From the NCBI GenBank assembly GCA_021383565.1, contig CP079699.1, positions 2,510,725-2,574,724 of the forward strand: DNA of 64,000 nucleotides. Reading direction: 5' to 3'. This document shows positions 8,349 to 16,439 of this stretch, piece by piece. Positions within the stretch are counted from its first letter, which is position 1, and every line of letters starts with the position of its first letter. Below the pieces are notes generated by a model, which saw only the letters and a program-made list of their open reading frames with translations, did not search any database and had not been told where the DNA came from. The DNA comes from Levilactobacillus brevis. Lineage in GTDB: Bacteria > Bacillota > Bacilli > Lactobacillales > Lactobacillaceae. The translations under genes and the position numbers were made by a program.

Positions 8349-8966
8349 GTGATCAAGACAATTTTAACGGGGGTCACGGCGTATATTTCTACCGGGCTCG
8401 ACTACTTAATTATTTTAATGGTAATCTTTGGCCGCGTAAAGCGTCAAGATAGATGGCTCGTGCTAGCAGGGGATTTTCTGGGGACGATTGTTCTGGTCGG
8501 TAGTTCATTGGCCGTGGCTTTCTTTCTGGGATTTGTGCCGGCACCGTGGCTCCTGGGATTGCTGGGGTTGATTCCCATTTACTTAGGAATCAAGCTTTGG
8601 GTGCAGGGTGATGACGACGATACGGCCGCGATTGCCAATAAGGTCGCCAATCCCAAGGGACTGATTGGTAGCGTGGCCCTGATTACCATGGCGACTTGTG
8701 GCGCGGATAATGTGGGAATTTACGTCCCCATCTTTACTACGGTTGCGCCGAGCACGATTCCACTGATTTTGGCGACGTTTGCCGTGATGGTCGTGATCTT
8801 CTGGGAGATTGGTTACCGGTTGGCCTGCATTCCCCGCGTGGCCGCTGTACTGGAAAAGCAGGGACGCTACATCACGATTGGTGTGTACATCCTGATTGGC
8901 CTGTACATTATGGCTGACAGTGGGACATTTCAGCACTTACTGCAACTGACTGTGGGGCTCATTTAA
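8349..8966 (+). CDS. cadD: CadD-family cadmium resistance transporter
   Basis: A 205-residue membrane protein with about five or six hydrophobic segments (ILTGVTAYISTGLDYLIIL at the N-terminus, GDFLGTIVLVGSSLAVAFFLG, a central ATCGADNVGIYVPIF, and two at the C-terminus). The TGLDY and CGADN patterns are characteristic of CadD/LysE-superfamily cadmium exporters. Its length matches the family. The GTG start at 8349 follows GGGGAGAGG. It is divergent from an ArsR-type repressor and sits behind their shared dyad. The likely function is efflux of Cd(II), possibly Zn(II). Confidence 0.87.
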   Translation: MIKTILTGVTAYISTGLDYLIILMVIFGRVKRQDRWLVLAGDFLGTIVLVGSSLAVAFFLGFVPAPWLLGLLGLIPIYLGIKLWVQGDDDDTAAIANKVANPKGLIGSVALITMATCGADNVGIYVPIFTTVAPSTIPLILATFAVMVVIFWEIGYRLACIPRVAAVLEKQGRYITIGVYILIGLYIMADSGTFQHLLQLTVGLI

Positions 8967-9119
8967 AACACTAACGGCTAAAACGTGTGAAGAAAAATGT
9001 AATCATTGCTACTAGTGAAGCAGTCATGCCAATCTCGTAGAACCACTTGGCTGGTCTGTAAAGACAAGGCTCAACTGGTACCTAATTTGCTAACCAGAAC
9101 GTTCTCTTCCCCTGAACAT

Positions 9120-9599
9120 GGGGACCGCCTGCGGCCTGAGAAGCGGCCCTCCGGCTTGGTTTGAAGCCTAGCAAAAGTCGCCAGTCTCCAAACACATCCC
9201 GCGCTGTAAGCTGACGCAGAACTTCAGCTAACACCTCCATCTCTGACTACCTCCGGTTACGATGGTTGAAGACCACTGAACGTGCGGTGACATCGATTGA
9301 GTGGCCACGTTCAGCCAGCTTAACTGGATACCCCCATGTAGCCGTGAGTGAGTCAAATTTGGTCTCAGCCGTGGGATTTTCCAAGTGTTCTATCTTGGAA
9401 AATGGCGTCTTTGAGACGCGGGCTACCGGCTCAAAGTGAGGGAAAAGACCGCCTTTTGGCATGGCTCGTCCTACCCACAGCGCTCCAGACCAAATTTGGC
9501 GAACGGTAAGGCGGCCAGTACGCGACTAGCCTATTATAGTGGATGGCGTCCTTGTCACACGACAATTTCTAGATGTTTTCTAGCTTTCAGCCTTTAGTA
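9120..9599 (+). repeat. Intergenic structured repeat, long copy A
   Basis: It shares most of its length with the copy at 19,139-21,428. Nested stems are AAATTTGGTC (9355-9364) / GACCAAATTT (9488-9497) outside, TTTTCCAAG (9377-9385) / CTTGGAAAA (9394-9402) inside, then GCGTCT/AGACGC. The right end reads CTAGCTTTCAGCC. It fills the gap between cadD and the yeiH-like gene; upstream 8967-9119 holds nothing recognisable. A minus-strand ORF here is not kept (see rejected items). Confidence 0.75.
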
Positions 9600-9602
9600 A
9601 AT

Positions 9603-9655
9603 GAAAAAAGCACGGGCAACTTTCCGGAAGTGGGAAAGCTACGCGTGCTTTTCGT
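9603..9655 (-). terminator. Terminator of the YeiH-like gene
   Basis: On the minus strand AAAAGCACG pairs with CGTGCTTTTTT, with an inner CTTTCC/GGAAAG-type stem. It lies just beyond the gene's stop. Confidence 0.75.
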
Positions 9656-9667
9656 TTAGCTTTAAAA

Positions 9668-10711
9668 TTAGAAGAATAATTTGCTGGCAATCGTCACGCA
9701 GGTCATCAGGATAACTGATGAAATGGTGGCGGCGAGAAAGACGTTACCGCCTCGCTGGAAGATCACCCGGAAGTTAACGCTCATGCCCAGAGCGGCCATG
9801 GCCATGCCGAGGAAGATGTAAGCCAATTTGACCAATCCGGCCAGAGCGACATTGCCGAGTGGTAGGAAGGTTCCGATGATGCTGGTCAGGATGAAACCGG
9901 CCATGAACCAAGGGATCGGCAACTTAGCAGGGCCCTGATCGGTTGTGGCGGCCGAGCTGGTCTTACGGGATTGATGTTGGTACCACCAGCCAATGATGAG
10001 AGCGGCTGGGGCCAGCAATAGGACCCGCGAGAGCTTGGTGATGATGGCGGTATCCAGACTGACCGGACCGCCCGCACTCCCGGCGGCAACGGCATGGGCG
10101 ATTTCGTGGAGGGAACCACCAGTTAAGACACCGAATTGAACGGCAGTTAAATGCAGAAGGGGCTTCAGGCCAATTTCAACCAGCGTGAAGACCGTTCCGA
10201 GAATAGCGACGATGGCGACAGCCAAGACTTCGTTTTCGCGTTGCCGTTCGGCCTTGTCGGCGGGGACCTTAATCTGTGGGGAAACGCCCATCACAGCGGC
10301 AGCCCCGCAGATGCTGGTCCCGGTAGCCGTCAGAATGGCGAGTTCCTTTTCCACACCGAGCTTGCGGCTAAGGTTGTAGGTCAACAGGACCATCCCGGTC
10401 ACCACGAAGGCGGCCAACGTAATCGTCTTGACCCCGGCTTGGGCCAGTTGAATCAAGTTGAGCTTGAAGCCTAAAAGAATAATGCCTAATCGTAAGAATT
10501 TATTGCTGATGAATCCAATACCGGCGCGGTTCGCGTTGATGACTTGGGGCTGTACCTGACACGCCATCCCTAGAAGTAAGGCGATGACTAAAGCGCCTAC
10601 CAAGTTTAAATACGGCAGTTGCGCCAGGAAACTACCGGCAACGGCGCAGACTAAAGTTAAGAGTGACGCCAGCCAAAAGCCGCGGCTCACCACAGTGGTC
10701 CGAATATCCAA
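9668..10711 (-). CDS. YeiH-family putative sulfate exporter (UPF0324)
   Basis: A 347-residue integral membrane protein with about ten hydrophobic helices. The family signatures GIGFISNKFLRLGIILLGF, TGTSICGAAAVMGVSPQI and GGSLHEIAHAVAAG are visible. YeiH/UPF0324 proteins are predicted sulfate/sulfite-type exporters; transport has not been shown for this protein. The start is a TTG at 10711 with GAGGAGGAG eight bases upstream. It is divergent from a LysR regulator gene starting at 10825, the usual regulatory partner of yeiH. Confidence 0.85.
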   Translation of the reverse strand: MDIRTTVVSRGFWLASLLTLVCAVAGSFLAQLPYLNLVGALVIALLLGMACQVQPQVINANRAGIGFISNKFLRLGIILLGFKLNLIQLAQAGVKTITLAAFVVTGMVLLTYNLSRKLGVEKELAILTATGTSICGAAAVMGVSPQIKVPADKAERQRENEVLAVAIVAILGTVFTLVEIGLKPLLHLTAVQFGVLTGGSLHEIAHAVAAGSAGGPVSLDTAIITKLSRVLLLAPAALIIGWWYQHQSRKTSSAATTDQGPAKLPIPWFMAGFILTSIIGTFLPLGNVALAGLVKLAYIFLGMAMAALGMSVNFRVIFQRGGNVFLAATISSVILMTCVTIASKLFF

Positions 10712-10824
10712 ATGAATCTCCTCCTCAAAAATGTCTACGCCTAGTTTACCGGAAGTTGATTATAAGTTAAAATTGGAATGAATAATAAAACTATAATGAC
10801 AGCTTATAACGAGGAGGCTCAAGT

Positions 10825-11700
10825 ATGCTCGATCACCGGTATCAAACGTTTCTGGTCTTAGCGACAACGAAGTCCTATACGCAAACGGCGCAACAACTTT
10901 ACATCAGTCAACCCGCCGTTTCCCAGCAGATTAAGAACTTGGAGGCAGAGTTGGGGTTGGAATTGGTGCACTATGAGCGGCCGCACCTCACCATCACGCC
11001 GGCGGGGCAGGAGTTGGCAGCCTTTATTCAGCGGGTGCAGGTTCAGGCGGACAAGGTCGTCACGACGCTCCAGCATCCCCAGAAGACACGGCAGGTCACG
11101 TTTAGCACCACGTTGTCGTTGAGCGAATTTTTGGCGCCTCAGCTGATTACGTTGTTGCAGGGCCAAGATTATCGCGACATTAATTGTCGGGTGACCAATA
11201 CCCAGGCGGCGTTGCGAGCCATCGAAGCCGGCAACAGTGATTTTGCGTTGATTGAGGGCAACTTTAACAAGCAGCGGTACGGCTACGAGATTGTTCGGCA
11301 GGAGCCGTTCGTCGGTGTGGTGGCTACCGACCATCCGTTGGCGCAACAGGACGCCGTGAGTTGGGCGGATCTGACGGCTTATCCCTTAATTGTCCGAGAA
11401 ATTGGGTCCGGGAGCCGCGAAATCTTGGAAAACTTGGCGCACGCGGCGAACGTGACCTTTGCGGAATTTCCTCAGGTGGTGACTGTCAATAATTTAGCCG
11501 CCATCCGTGAGGTCCTGTTGCGCGGTAGTGGCGTCAGCTTCGTCTACCGATCGGTGGTGGCGGATGCGTTGCGGGCGGGACGATTAAAGGTACTGCCGCT
11601 CCAGGCCGGCCAGCTACGGCATGATCTGGATCTGGTCTATCCCAAAGAGAGCTATTTAACGCCGATCTATCAAGAATGGGCGGCAGCATTACGAAATTGA
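10825..11700 (+). CDS. LysR-family transcriptional regulator
   Basis: A 291-residue protein with the LysR N-terminal helix-turn-helix (YTQTAQQLYISQPAVSQQIKNLEAELG, residues ~17-43) and a two-lobed periplasmic-binding-like effector domain from ~90 to the end (FALIEGNF, GSGSREILE, GVSFVYRSVV). It is divergent from the yeiH-like gene with a 113-bp shared promoter region, so by analogy to YeiE/CysL it probably controls that transporter. ATG at 10825 has GAGGAGG upstream. Confidence 0.88.
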   Translation: MLDHRYQTFLVLATTKSYTQTAQQLYISQPAVSQQIKNLEAELGLELVHYERPHLTITPAGQELAAFIQRVQVQADKVVTTLQHPQKTRQVTFSTTLSLSEFLAPQLITLLQGQDYRDINCRVTNTQAALRAIEAGNSDFALIEGNFNKQRYGYEIVRQEPFVGVVATDHPLAQQDAVSWADLTAYPLIVREIGSGSREILENLAHAANVTFAEFPQVVTVNNLAAIREVLLRGSGVSFVYRSVVADALRAGRLKVLPLQAGQLRHDLDLVYPKESYLTPIYQEWAAALRN

Positions 11701-11801
11701 TAATTTTAGTGCGTGGCTGAGCGGATGATTAGACAAACACCCCTAAATATTGATATATTTATCGTACTGTTGTAAAAAATATCGAGAAGGGGTGAGCCAT
11801 C

Positions 11802-13007
11802 GTGACGAAGAAAACGAGACGGGCCATTTTTATCTTAGTGTTTAGTGAATTTTTAGTGTGTTTAGGAATTAGTTTAGTCATTCCGGTCATGCCGTTTCTG
11901 AAGAACCAATTGCATTTAACGGCGACGGATATGGGAATCATGAGTGCTTTGTTTGCCTTCGCTCAGTTTGTGGCGTCACCTCTGATTGGGCGGCTGTCCG
12001 ATAAGATTGGGCGGAAGCCGGTCTTGACCGCTGGACTGTTTCTGTTCATGGCCTCCGAAGTGCTGTTTGCCCTGACTAACCAGTTAATGGTCTTCAACAT
12101 TTCACGGGTTATTGGTGGCCTGTCGGCAGCCATGGTCGTTCCCACGGCGATGGCGCTGGCAGCCGATATCACCACGAAGCGGCAGCGGGCCAGAGTCATT
12201 GGCTGGTTGTCGGCGGCCTTCAGCGGTGGGTTGATTCTGGGACCCGGTATCGGCGGAATCTTGGCCGGTATCAGCTACAAGACGCCGTTTTGGGCGGCCG
12301 GGGCGCTGGGCTTAATCAGTGCGATTGTGCTGATTAGCCTATTACCAAGTGATGCCGAAACCAGCAAAATTCGCGACGCCGAGGCACCATCGGACATGGT
12401 GGTCAAGCCAACGGCACATCCGATGACCCGCGAGTTCTGGACGGTGCCCATCATTATTCTGTTTACAATGATTTTGGTCTCGTCGTTTGGTCTCCAGGGC
12501 TTCGAGAGCATCTACAGTATCTACGTGAACGAGGTCTTCCACTTTAGCCTCAGCAACATCGCATTAGTGTTGACCCTCAACGGCTTAATCTCATTATTCT
12601 TGCAAGTGGCGATGTTTGATACCCTGGTCAGCAAGTGGGGCGAGCGCCGCGTCATCCGCGCCTGCTTCTTCCTGGCGGCCATCTGTGTGGTCTGGATTAC
12701 CCAGGCACACGGCAAGATTGCGGTGATGATTGCCACGCTGATTATCTTCTCGGCCTTTGACCTATTGCGGCCAGCCATCACGACGCTATTGACGAAGGCC
12801 AGCGAATCCAACCAAGGTCTGATTAACGGTCTGAACATGTCATTGACCAGTGTGGGGAACATTGTGGGGCCAATCATGTCGGGGATGTTGCTGGATATGA
12901 ATCCGCACTACCCATACTTGGTGGTCTCGGTCTTCCTGATCGTTTCCTACCTGATGGCCTTCCTGTTGAAACGCCCAGATCAATTGCAATCGGCGGCGGA
13001 AAAATAG
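11802..13007 (+). CDS. MFS multidrug efflux transporter (NorA/Bmr-like)
   Basis: A 401-residue major facilitator with 12 predicted helices. Motif A after TM2 reads GRLSDKIGRKPVL, and the DHA1 drug-efflux motif C in TM5 reads GLILGPGIGGILA. Its length matches NorA/Bmr/BlT-type drug:H+ antiporters. The GTG start at 11802 follows GAAGGGGTGAG. It is preceded by the LysR gene but 100 bp apart. The substrate cannot be predicted. The 3' end runs straight into a partial copy of the intergenic repeat. Confidence 0.85.
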   Translation: MTKKTRRAIFILVFSEFLVCLGISLVIPVMPFLKNQLHLTATDMGIMSALFAFAQFVASPLIGRLSDKIGRKPVLTAGLFLFMASEVLFALTNQLMVFNISRVIGGLSAAMVVPTAMALAADITTKRQRARVIGWLSAAFSGGLILGPGIGGILAGISYKTPFWAAGALGLISAIVLISLLPSDAETSKIRDAEAPSDMVVKPTAHPMTREFWTVPIIILFTMILVSSFGLQGFESIYSIYVNEVFHFSLSNIALVLTLNGLISLFLQVAMFDTLVSKWGERRVIRACFFLAAICVVWITQAHGKIAVMIATLIIFSAFDLLRPAITTLLTKASESNQGLINGLNMSLTSVGNIVGPIMSGMLLDMNPHYPYLVVSVFLIVSYLMAFLLKRPDQLQSAAEK

Positions 13008-13020
13008 TTTTCGTGGGACT

Positions 13021-13148
13021 GTCCGCCTTAGCATTCGCTTTGCCGTTCGCCAAATTTGGTCTGGATCGCGGTGGGCAGGCGCTTGGTTTCACTAAATACG
13101 GTTGTCTCGAGAAGCAACGCGTTGATTTTTACTTTCAACCTTCAGAAT
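13021..13148 (-). repeat. Intergenic structured repeat, partial copy B (reverse orientation)
   Basis: The stretch CCGTTCGCCAAATTTGGTC (arm at 13052-13061) and the following GGATCGCGGTGGGCAGG are near-identical to the reverse complement of copies A, D and E. Only one arm of the outer stem is present. The far end reads ACTTTCAACCTTCAG, the family terminus. It lies 13 bases after the MFS stop codon. Confidence 0.6.
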
Positions 13149-13239
13149 TCAATTGAAAAGAGTACCAGTTAAGCGGTTCGGGAGAAATTCCGGCCGCTTT
13201 TTTGGGTTCGAATTTTGGACCACGGGTGAAAATTGGCCG

Positions 13240-13541
13240 AAAAAAACAGCCAGACAAAGTCTAGCTGTCCCCCCAAAAGCCTCCGATGGCCGTTTCTGTT
13301 TGTGATTCCGCACAATATCGTGGCTGACTTCCCCCAAAGTTCAGTCGCGGGTCGAGCGCTCCCCCAAGCGGTCGACCAGATTGTGCGGGCATCTGATTGG
13401 TCAGAATTCATCGGATTATGGATTCGACCGTTACCCCCCAGTAGCGGTGAATCCCACAGTGCCGATAACTTTCCTGAGATTATCAGTGGTTGGTGATAAG
13501 GATCATGTCCACTTACGGTGGTGCTCCTTATCGGATGATAC
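13240..13541 (-). ncRNA. Candidate small RNA with repeated UGGGGG apical loops
   Basis: This is a ~300-nt minus-strand transcription unit with no credible ORF. The promoter is at 13548-13576 (TATAAT, 17-bp spacer), and the 3' end is an intrinsic terminator (AGC-AGAC/GTCTGGCT stem, then seven T). From 5' to 3' it shows: GATAAGGA/TCCTTATC hairpin with inner CCAC/GTGG; GGATTC-ACCG/CGGT-GAATCC hairpin; an outer CCGCACAAT/ATTGTGCGG stem enclosing GGTCGA/TCGACC and CTGA-ACTT/AAGT-CAG hairpins; then a G-rich single strand and the terminator. Three hairpin loops, plus one likely unpaired site, carry UGGGGG followed by A or G. It does not match 6S, tmRNA, RNase P or SRP RNA as I know them. Its function is unknown. 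Confidence 0.6.
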
Positions 13542-13547
13542 AAGTAC

Positions 13548-13576
13548 ATTATACCGGGGATTGAGCGCTTCGATAA
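13548..13576 (-). promoter_or_regulatory. Promoter of the candidate small RNA
   Basis: The consensus -10 TATAAT (13548-13553) has a weak -35 TTATCG (13571-13576) at 17-bp spacing. The predicted start is near 13541. Confidence 0.6.
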
Positions 13577-13737
13577 TCCCGTAATTTAATAATTGCGTTA
13601 CTTATTTTAACCACCTTGGTTGTTTACGTGGTATGCTATTGATACGAACGATTTAGGATAATTGGTCTACACGGGGGTAATGCGTAAGAATTCGGTTTCT
13701 TTTGGGAATTGTGGTTTGTAGAAATGGGGGAACAAAT

Positions 13738-14598
13738 ATGCCACAGCCGTATCATGAACGTTTAAACTTTACCATGCAGTTGCCATTGCGCGTGATTAGT
13801 CATGGGACGGGTGGTCCAAAATTGGTATTGCCACACTGGCACCAAGCTGTCGAATTGGCCTATCCGTATTGTGGACATCCAGGAACCGCCCATATTGGGA
13901 GCTCAAGCTTCGAGATGACCGCGGGCCACATCTATGTGATTAATTCCGAGGTGGTTCACAGCTACGAGACCTTGTTGGACGAAGACAATCAGATTATCAC
14001 GTTGCTGATGCCTTCGGCTTGGCTGCGAAATGTCGTCGATAACGAACAATTGCCGATCTGGGGCCCGGTCGATCTGGACCTTCACGATGAGGCCTACCGA
14101 GGAATTGGCCAGGCCGTCGGGACGCTGGTGGACAATGCAATTCACGAACGGGATGGTCAGGCTGACTATCTCGCCAGCCTTGGTGCGGAATATCAATTGG
14201 TGGGTCAGATGTTAAAACAGTTGAAAGTTAATGGACAGGTCGATAATGATCAGCTCCCGTTGCCGGAACCCTTGCGCCAAGCCGTTAGTGAGATTCAGAA
14301 GAACTATGGTGAGCCGATGTCGATTGCCGATTTGGCAGGTAAACTGAACTATTCTAGCGTCTATTTTTCCCGGTACTTTAAAGAATATATGGGCATCTCG
14401 CCCAAGGCTTATCTGGGTCAGATTCGGCTAGAACGGGCGACGGAATTGTTGATGACGTCGGATGATTCTATCCAGACGATTGCCACCAAGACGGGCTTTC
14501 GGACCGAGAAGAACTTCTTCGTCACGTTTAAGCAGCATTTCCTGATGACGCCCAAGACCTATCGTGAACGTTACGCGGCCCAGCGAGCCTGGTCATAG
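13738..14598 (+). CDS. AraC-family transcriptional regulator with cupin sensor domain
   Basis: A 286-residue protein. An N-terminal cupin-like sensor (WHQAVELAYPYCG, AGHIYVINSEVVHSYE, residues ~30-85) precedes the C-terminal double helix-turn-helix AraC domain (SIADLAGKLNYSSVYFSRYFKEYMG, then SIQTIATKTGFRTEKNFFVTFKQ). Such proteins usually respond to sugars or small carbon compounds. The start at 13738 has GGGGGA seven bases upstream; the ORF extends further upstream but without a better site. The ligand and target are not evident; no sugar genes lie nearby. Confidence 0.87.
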   Translation: MPQPYHERLNFTMQLPLRVISHGTGGPKLVLPHWHQAVELAYPYCGHPGTAHIGSSSFEMTAGHIYVINSEVVHSYETLLDEDNQIITLLMPSAWLRNVVDNEQLPIWGPVDLDLHDEAYRGIGQAVGTLVDNAIHERDGQADYLASLGAEYQLVGQMLKQLKVNGQVDNDQLPLPEPLRQAVSEIQKNYGEPMSIADLAGKLNYSSVYFSRYFKEYMGISPKAYLGQIRLERATELLMTSDDSIQTIATKTGFRTEKNFFVTFKQHFLMTPKTYRERYAAQRAWS

Positions 14599-14665
14599 CG
14601 TAACCGTTGCTTGTGGCGGTTATTTATGTTAGACTAAGCCAACATAACACAACGAATATGCGTGG

Positions 14666-14703
14666 AAACCAACGTTGCCGTTAAATGACACGTTGGTTTT
14701 TTA
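14666..14703 (+). terminator. Terminator hairpin in the leader of the ABC-F gene
   Basis: AAACCAACGT (14666-14675) pairs with ACGTTGGTTT (14690-14699), followed by six or more T. It lies 25 bases before the ABC-F start, so it either ends the araC transcript or acts as a leader attenuator. Confidence 0.75.
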
Positions 14704-14728
14704 TGCCAAAATCCAGGAGGTATCGTTA

Positions 14729-16354
14729 ATGTTAACCGTCAATAATGTCAGTATGCAGTTCTCCGACCGGAAGCTCTACGACGAAGTCAATCTCAAGTTC
14801 ACCCCGGGGAATTGCTACGGGGTCATTGGCGCTAACGGCGCTGGTAAGTCAACTTTTCTCAAGATTATTGAAAACAAACTCAAGCCAACGACCGGGACCG
14901 TCTCCATGGGCCCTAACGAGCGGATGTCCAGCCTGAACCAAGATCACTTTGCGTTTGAAGACGAATTGGTCTTGAACACGGTCATTCAGGGACACAAGAA
15001 GCTGTACGATATCATGACCGAGAAGAACGCCATTTACATGAAAGCCGACTTTAGCGACGCCGATGGGATTCGCGCCGCGGAACTCGAAGGCGAATTTGGT
15101 GAAATGGGTGGTTGGGAAGCCGAAGCCGAGGCCAGCCAAATGCTCCAAGCGCTGGGGATCGACGAATCTCTCCACCAAGTTAAAATGAGTGAACTGACCG
15201 AACCTCAAAAGGTGAAAGTCTTACTGGGTCAAGCACTGTTCGGTCATCCCGACGTCTTACTACTAGACGAACCGACCAACGGGTTGGACGTACAATCCAT
15301 TAGTTGGCTGGAAAACTTCCTGGCCGATTACGAAAACACCGTCATTGTGGTTTCCCATGACCGGCATTTCTTGAATCAGGTCTGCACGCACATGTGTGAC
15401 GTGGACTTCGGTAAGATTACGCTGTTCGTTGGGAACTATGATTTCTGGATGGAATCCAGTGAGTTGGCCGCGCAGTTAAAGGCTAATGCCAACGCGAAAA
15501 AGGCCGATCAGATCAAGCAACTTCAAGAGTTCGTGGCGCGGTTCAGTGCCAACGCCTCCAAGTCCAAGCAAGCGACTTCCCGGAAGAAGCAATTGGAGAA
15601 GATCACTTTGGACGACATCAAGCCGTCATCCCGAAAGTATCCGTTCATTAAGTTCAATCCGGAACGGGAATTAGGGAATGACTTGGTGCGGGTAGAACAT
15701 CTGTCCAAGGCCATTGACGGCGTTACCATTTTAGACGATGTCAGCTTTACGTTGCGGCCCGACGAGAAGACGGCGTTTATCAGCCGTAATGACCTGACGA
15801 CCACGGTCTTGATGCAGATCATCGCTGGGGAAATGGAACCGGATAGTGGAACCGTAACCTGGGGTCAAACGACCAGCACGACTTATTTGCCTAAGAACGT
15901 CAACGATTACTTTGCCAACAATGAGTTGACGGTAATCGACTGGCTGCGGCAATTCGCTTCCAAGGAAGAAAGTGACAACACCTTCCTACGGGGCTTCTTG
16001 GGTAAGATGCTGTTCTCAGGGGATGACGTTAACCGCGAAGTCGACGTGATGTCCGGGGGCGAAAAGGTCCGGGCCATGCTCTCTAAGATGATGTTGAGTA
16101 AGGCCAACGTGCTGTTGCTGGATGATCCGACGAATCACTTGGATCTGGAATCCATTACGGCTTTGAACGACAGTCTGGTTGGGTTCAGCGGGAGTATTCT
16201 GTTTACCTCACATGACCACGAGTTCATCCAAACGATTGCTAACCGGATCATCGAAGTGAGTTCGAACGGGATTGTTGACCGTGCGGACACCACGTACGAT
16301 GAGTTCTTGAATCACGAACAGGTGCAGGCCAAGGTAGCTGCACTGTACGAATAA
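14729..16354 (+). CDS. ABC-F family ATPase (YkpA/YbiT-like)
   Basis: A 541-residue soluble tandem-ATPase protein with no membrane segments, as in ABC-F translation factors that act at the ribosomal E site. Domain 1 has Walker A GANGAGKST (~35-43) and LLLDEPTNGLD. A charged linker (~245-300, KADQIKQLQEF and SRKKQLEKI) follows. Domain 2 has the signature MSGGEKVRAMLS and LLLDDPTNHLD. In domain 2 the Walker A position reads SRNDLTTT, lacking the Gly and Lys, so the second site may not hydrolyse ATP normally. ATG at 14729 follows AGGAGG; an in-frame ATG at 14675 lies inside the upstream terminator. It is probably a housekeeping YkpA-type factor, not an acquired resistance gene. Confidence 0.87.
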   Translation: MLTVNNVSMQFSDRKLYDEVNLKFTPGNCYGVIGANGAGKSTFLKIIENKLKPTTGTVSMGPNERMSSLNQDHFAFEDELVLNTVIQGHKKLYDIMTEKNAIYMKADFSDADGIRAAELEGEFGEMGGWEAEAEASQMLQALGIDESLHQVKMSELTEPQKVKVLLGQALFGHPDVLLLDEPTNGLDVQSISWLENFLADYENTVIVVSHDRHFLNQVCTHMCDVDFGKITLFVGNYDFWMESSELAAQLKANANAKKADQIKQLQEFVARFSANASKSKQATSRKKQLEKITLDDIKPSSRKYPFIKFNPERELGNDLVRVEHLSKAIDGVTILDDVSFTLRPDEKTAFISRNDLTTTVLMQIIAGEMEPDSGTVTWGQTTSTTYLPKNVNDYFANNELTVIDWLRQFASKEESDNTFLRGFLGKMLFSGDDVNREVDVMSGGEKVRAMLSKMMLSKANVLLLDDPTNHLDLESITALNDSLVGFSGSILFTSHDHEFIQTIANRIIEVSSNGIVDRADTTYDEFLNHEQVQAKVAALYE

Positions 16355-16372
16355 GCCTTTCCGTTAATCAAT

Positions 16373-16406
16373 GAAAAGGGACGCCGATGTTGGGTGTCCC
16401 TTTTTT
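16373..16406 (+). terminator. Terminator after the ABC-F gene
   Basis: AAAGGGACGCC pairs with GGTGTCCCTTT around a short loop, followed by a T run. Confidence 0.88.
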
Positions 16407-16439
16407 GCTATTGTGATATCATCCATCTTGCCAAGGGGG

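Noticed and set aside
9247..9462. Minus-strand 71-codon ORF, similar in parts to one at 19,313-19,528
   Set aside because: It lies in the structured repeat. Similar peptides arise in more than one frame between copies, and changes follow stem pairing rather than codons.
13240..13541. Assignment as 6S RNA, tmRNA, RNase P RNA or SRP RNA
   Set aside because: None of the conserved core words or end structures known for these RNAs could be found.
13169..13549. Minus-strand 126-codon ORF over the small RNA region
   Set aside because: No ribosome binding site; it reads through the terminator, and the composition (Trp/Pro/Ser-rich) is not protein-like.
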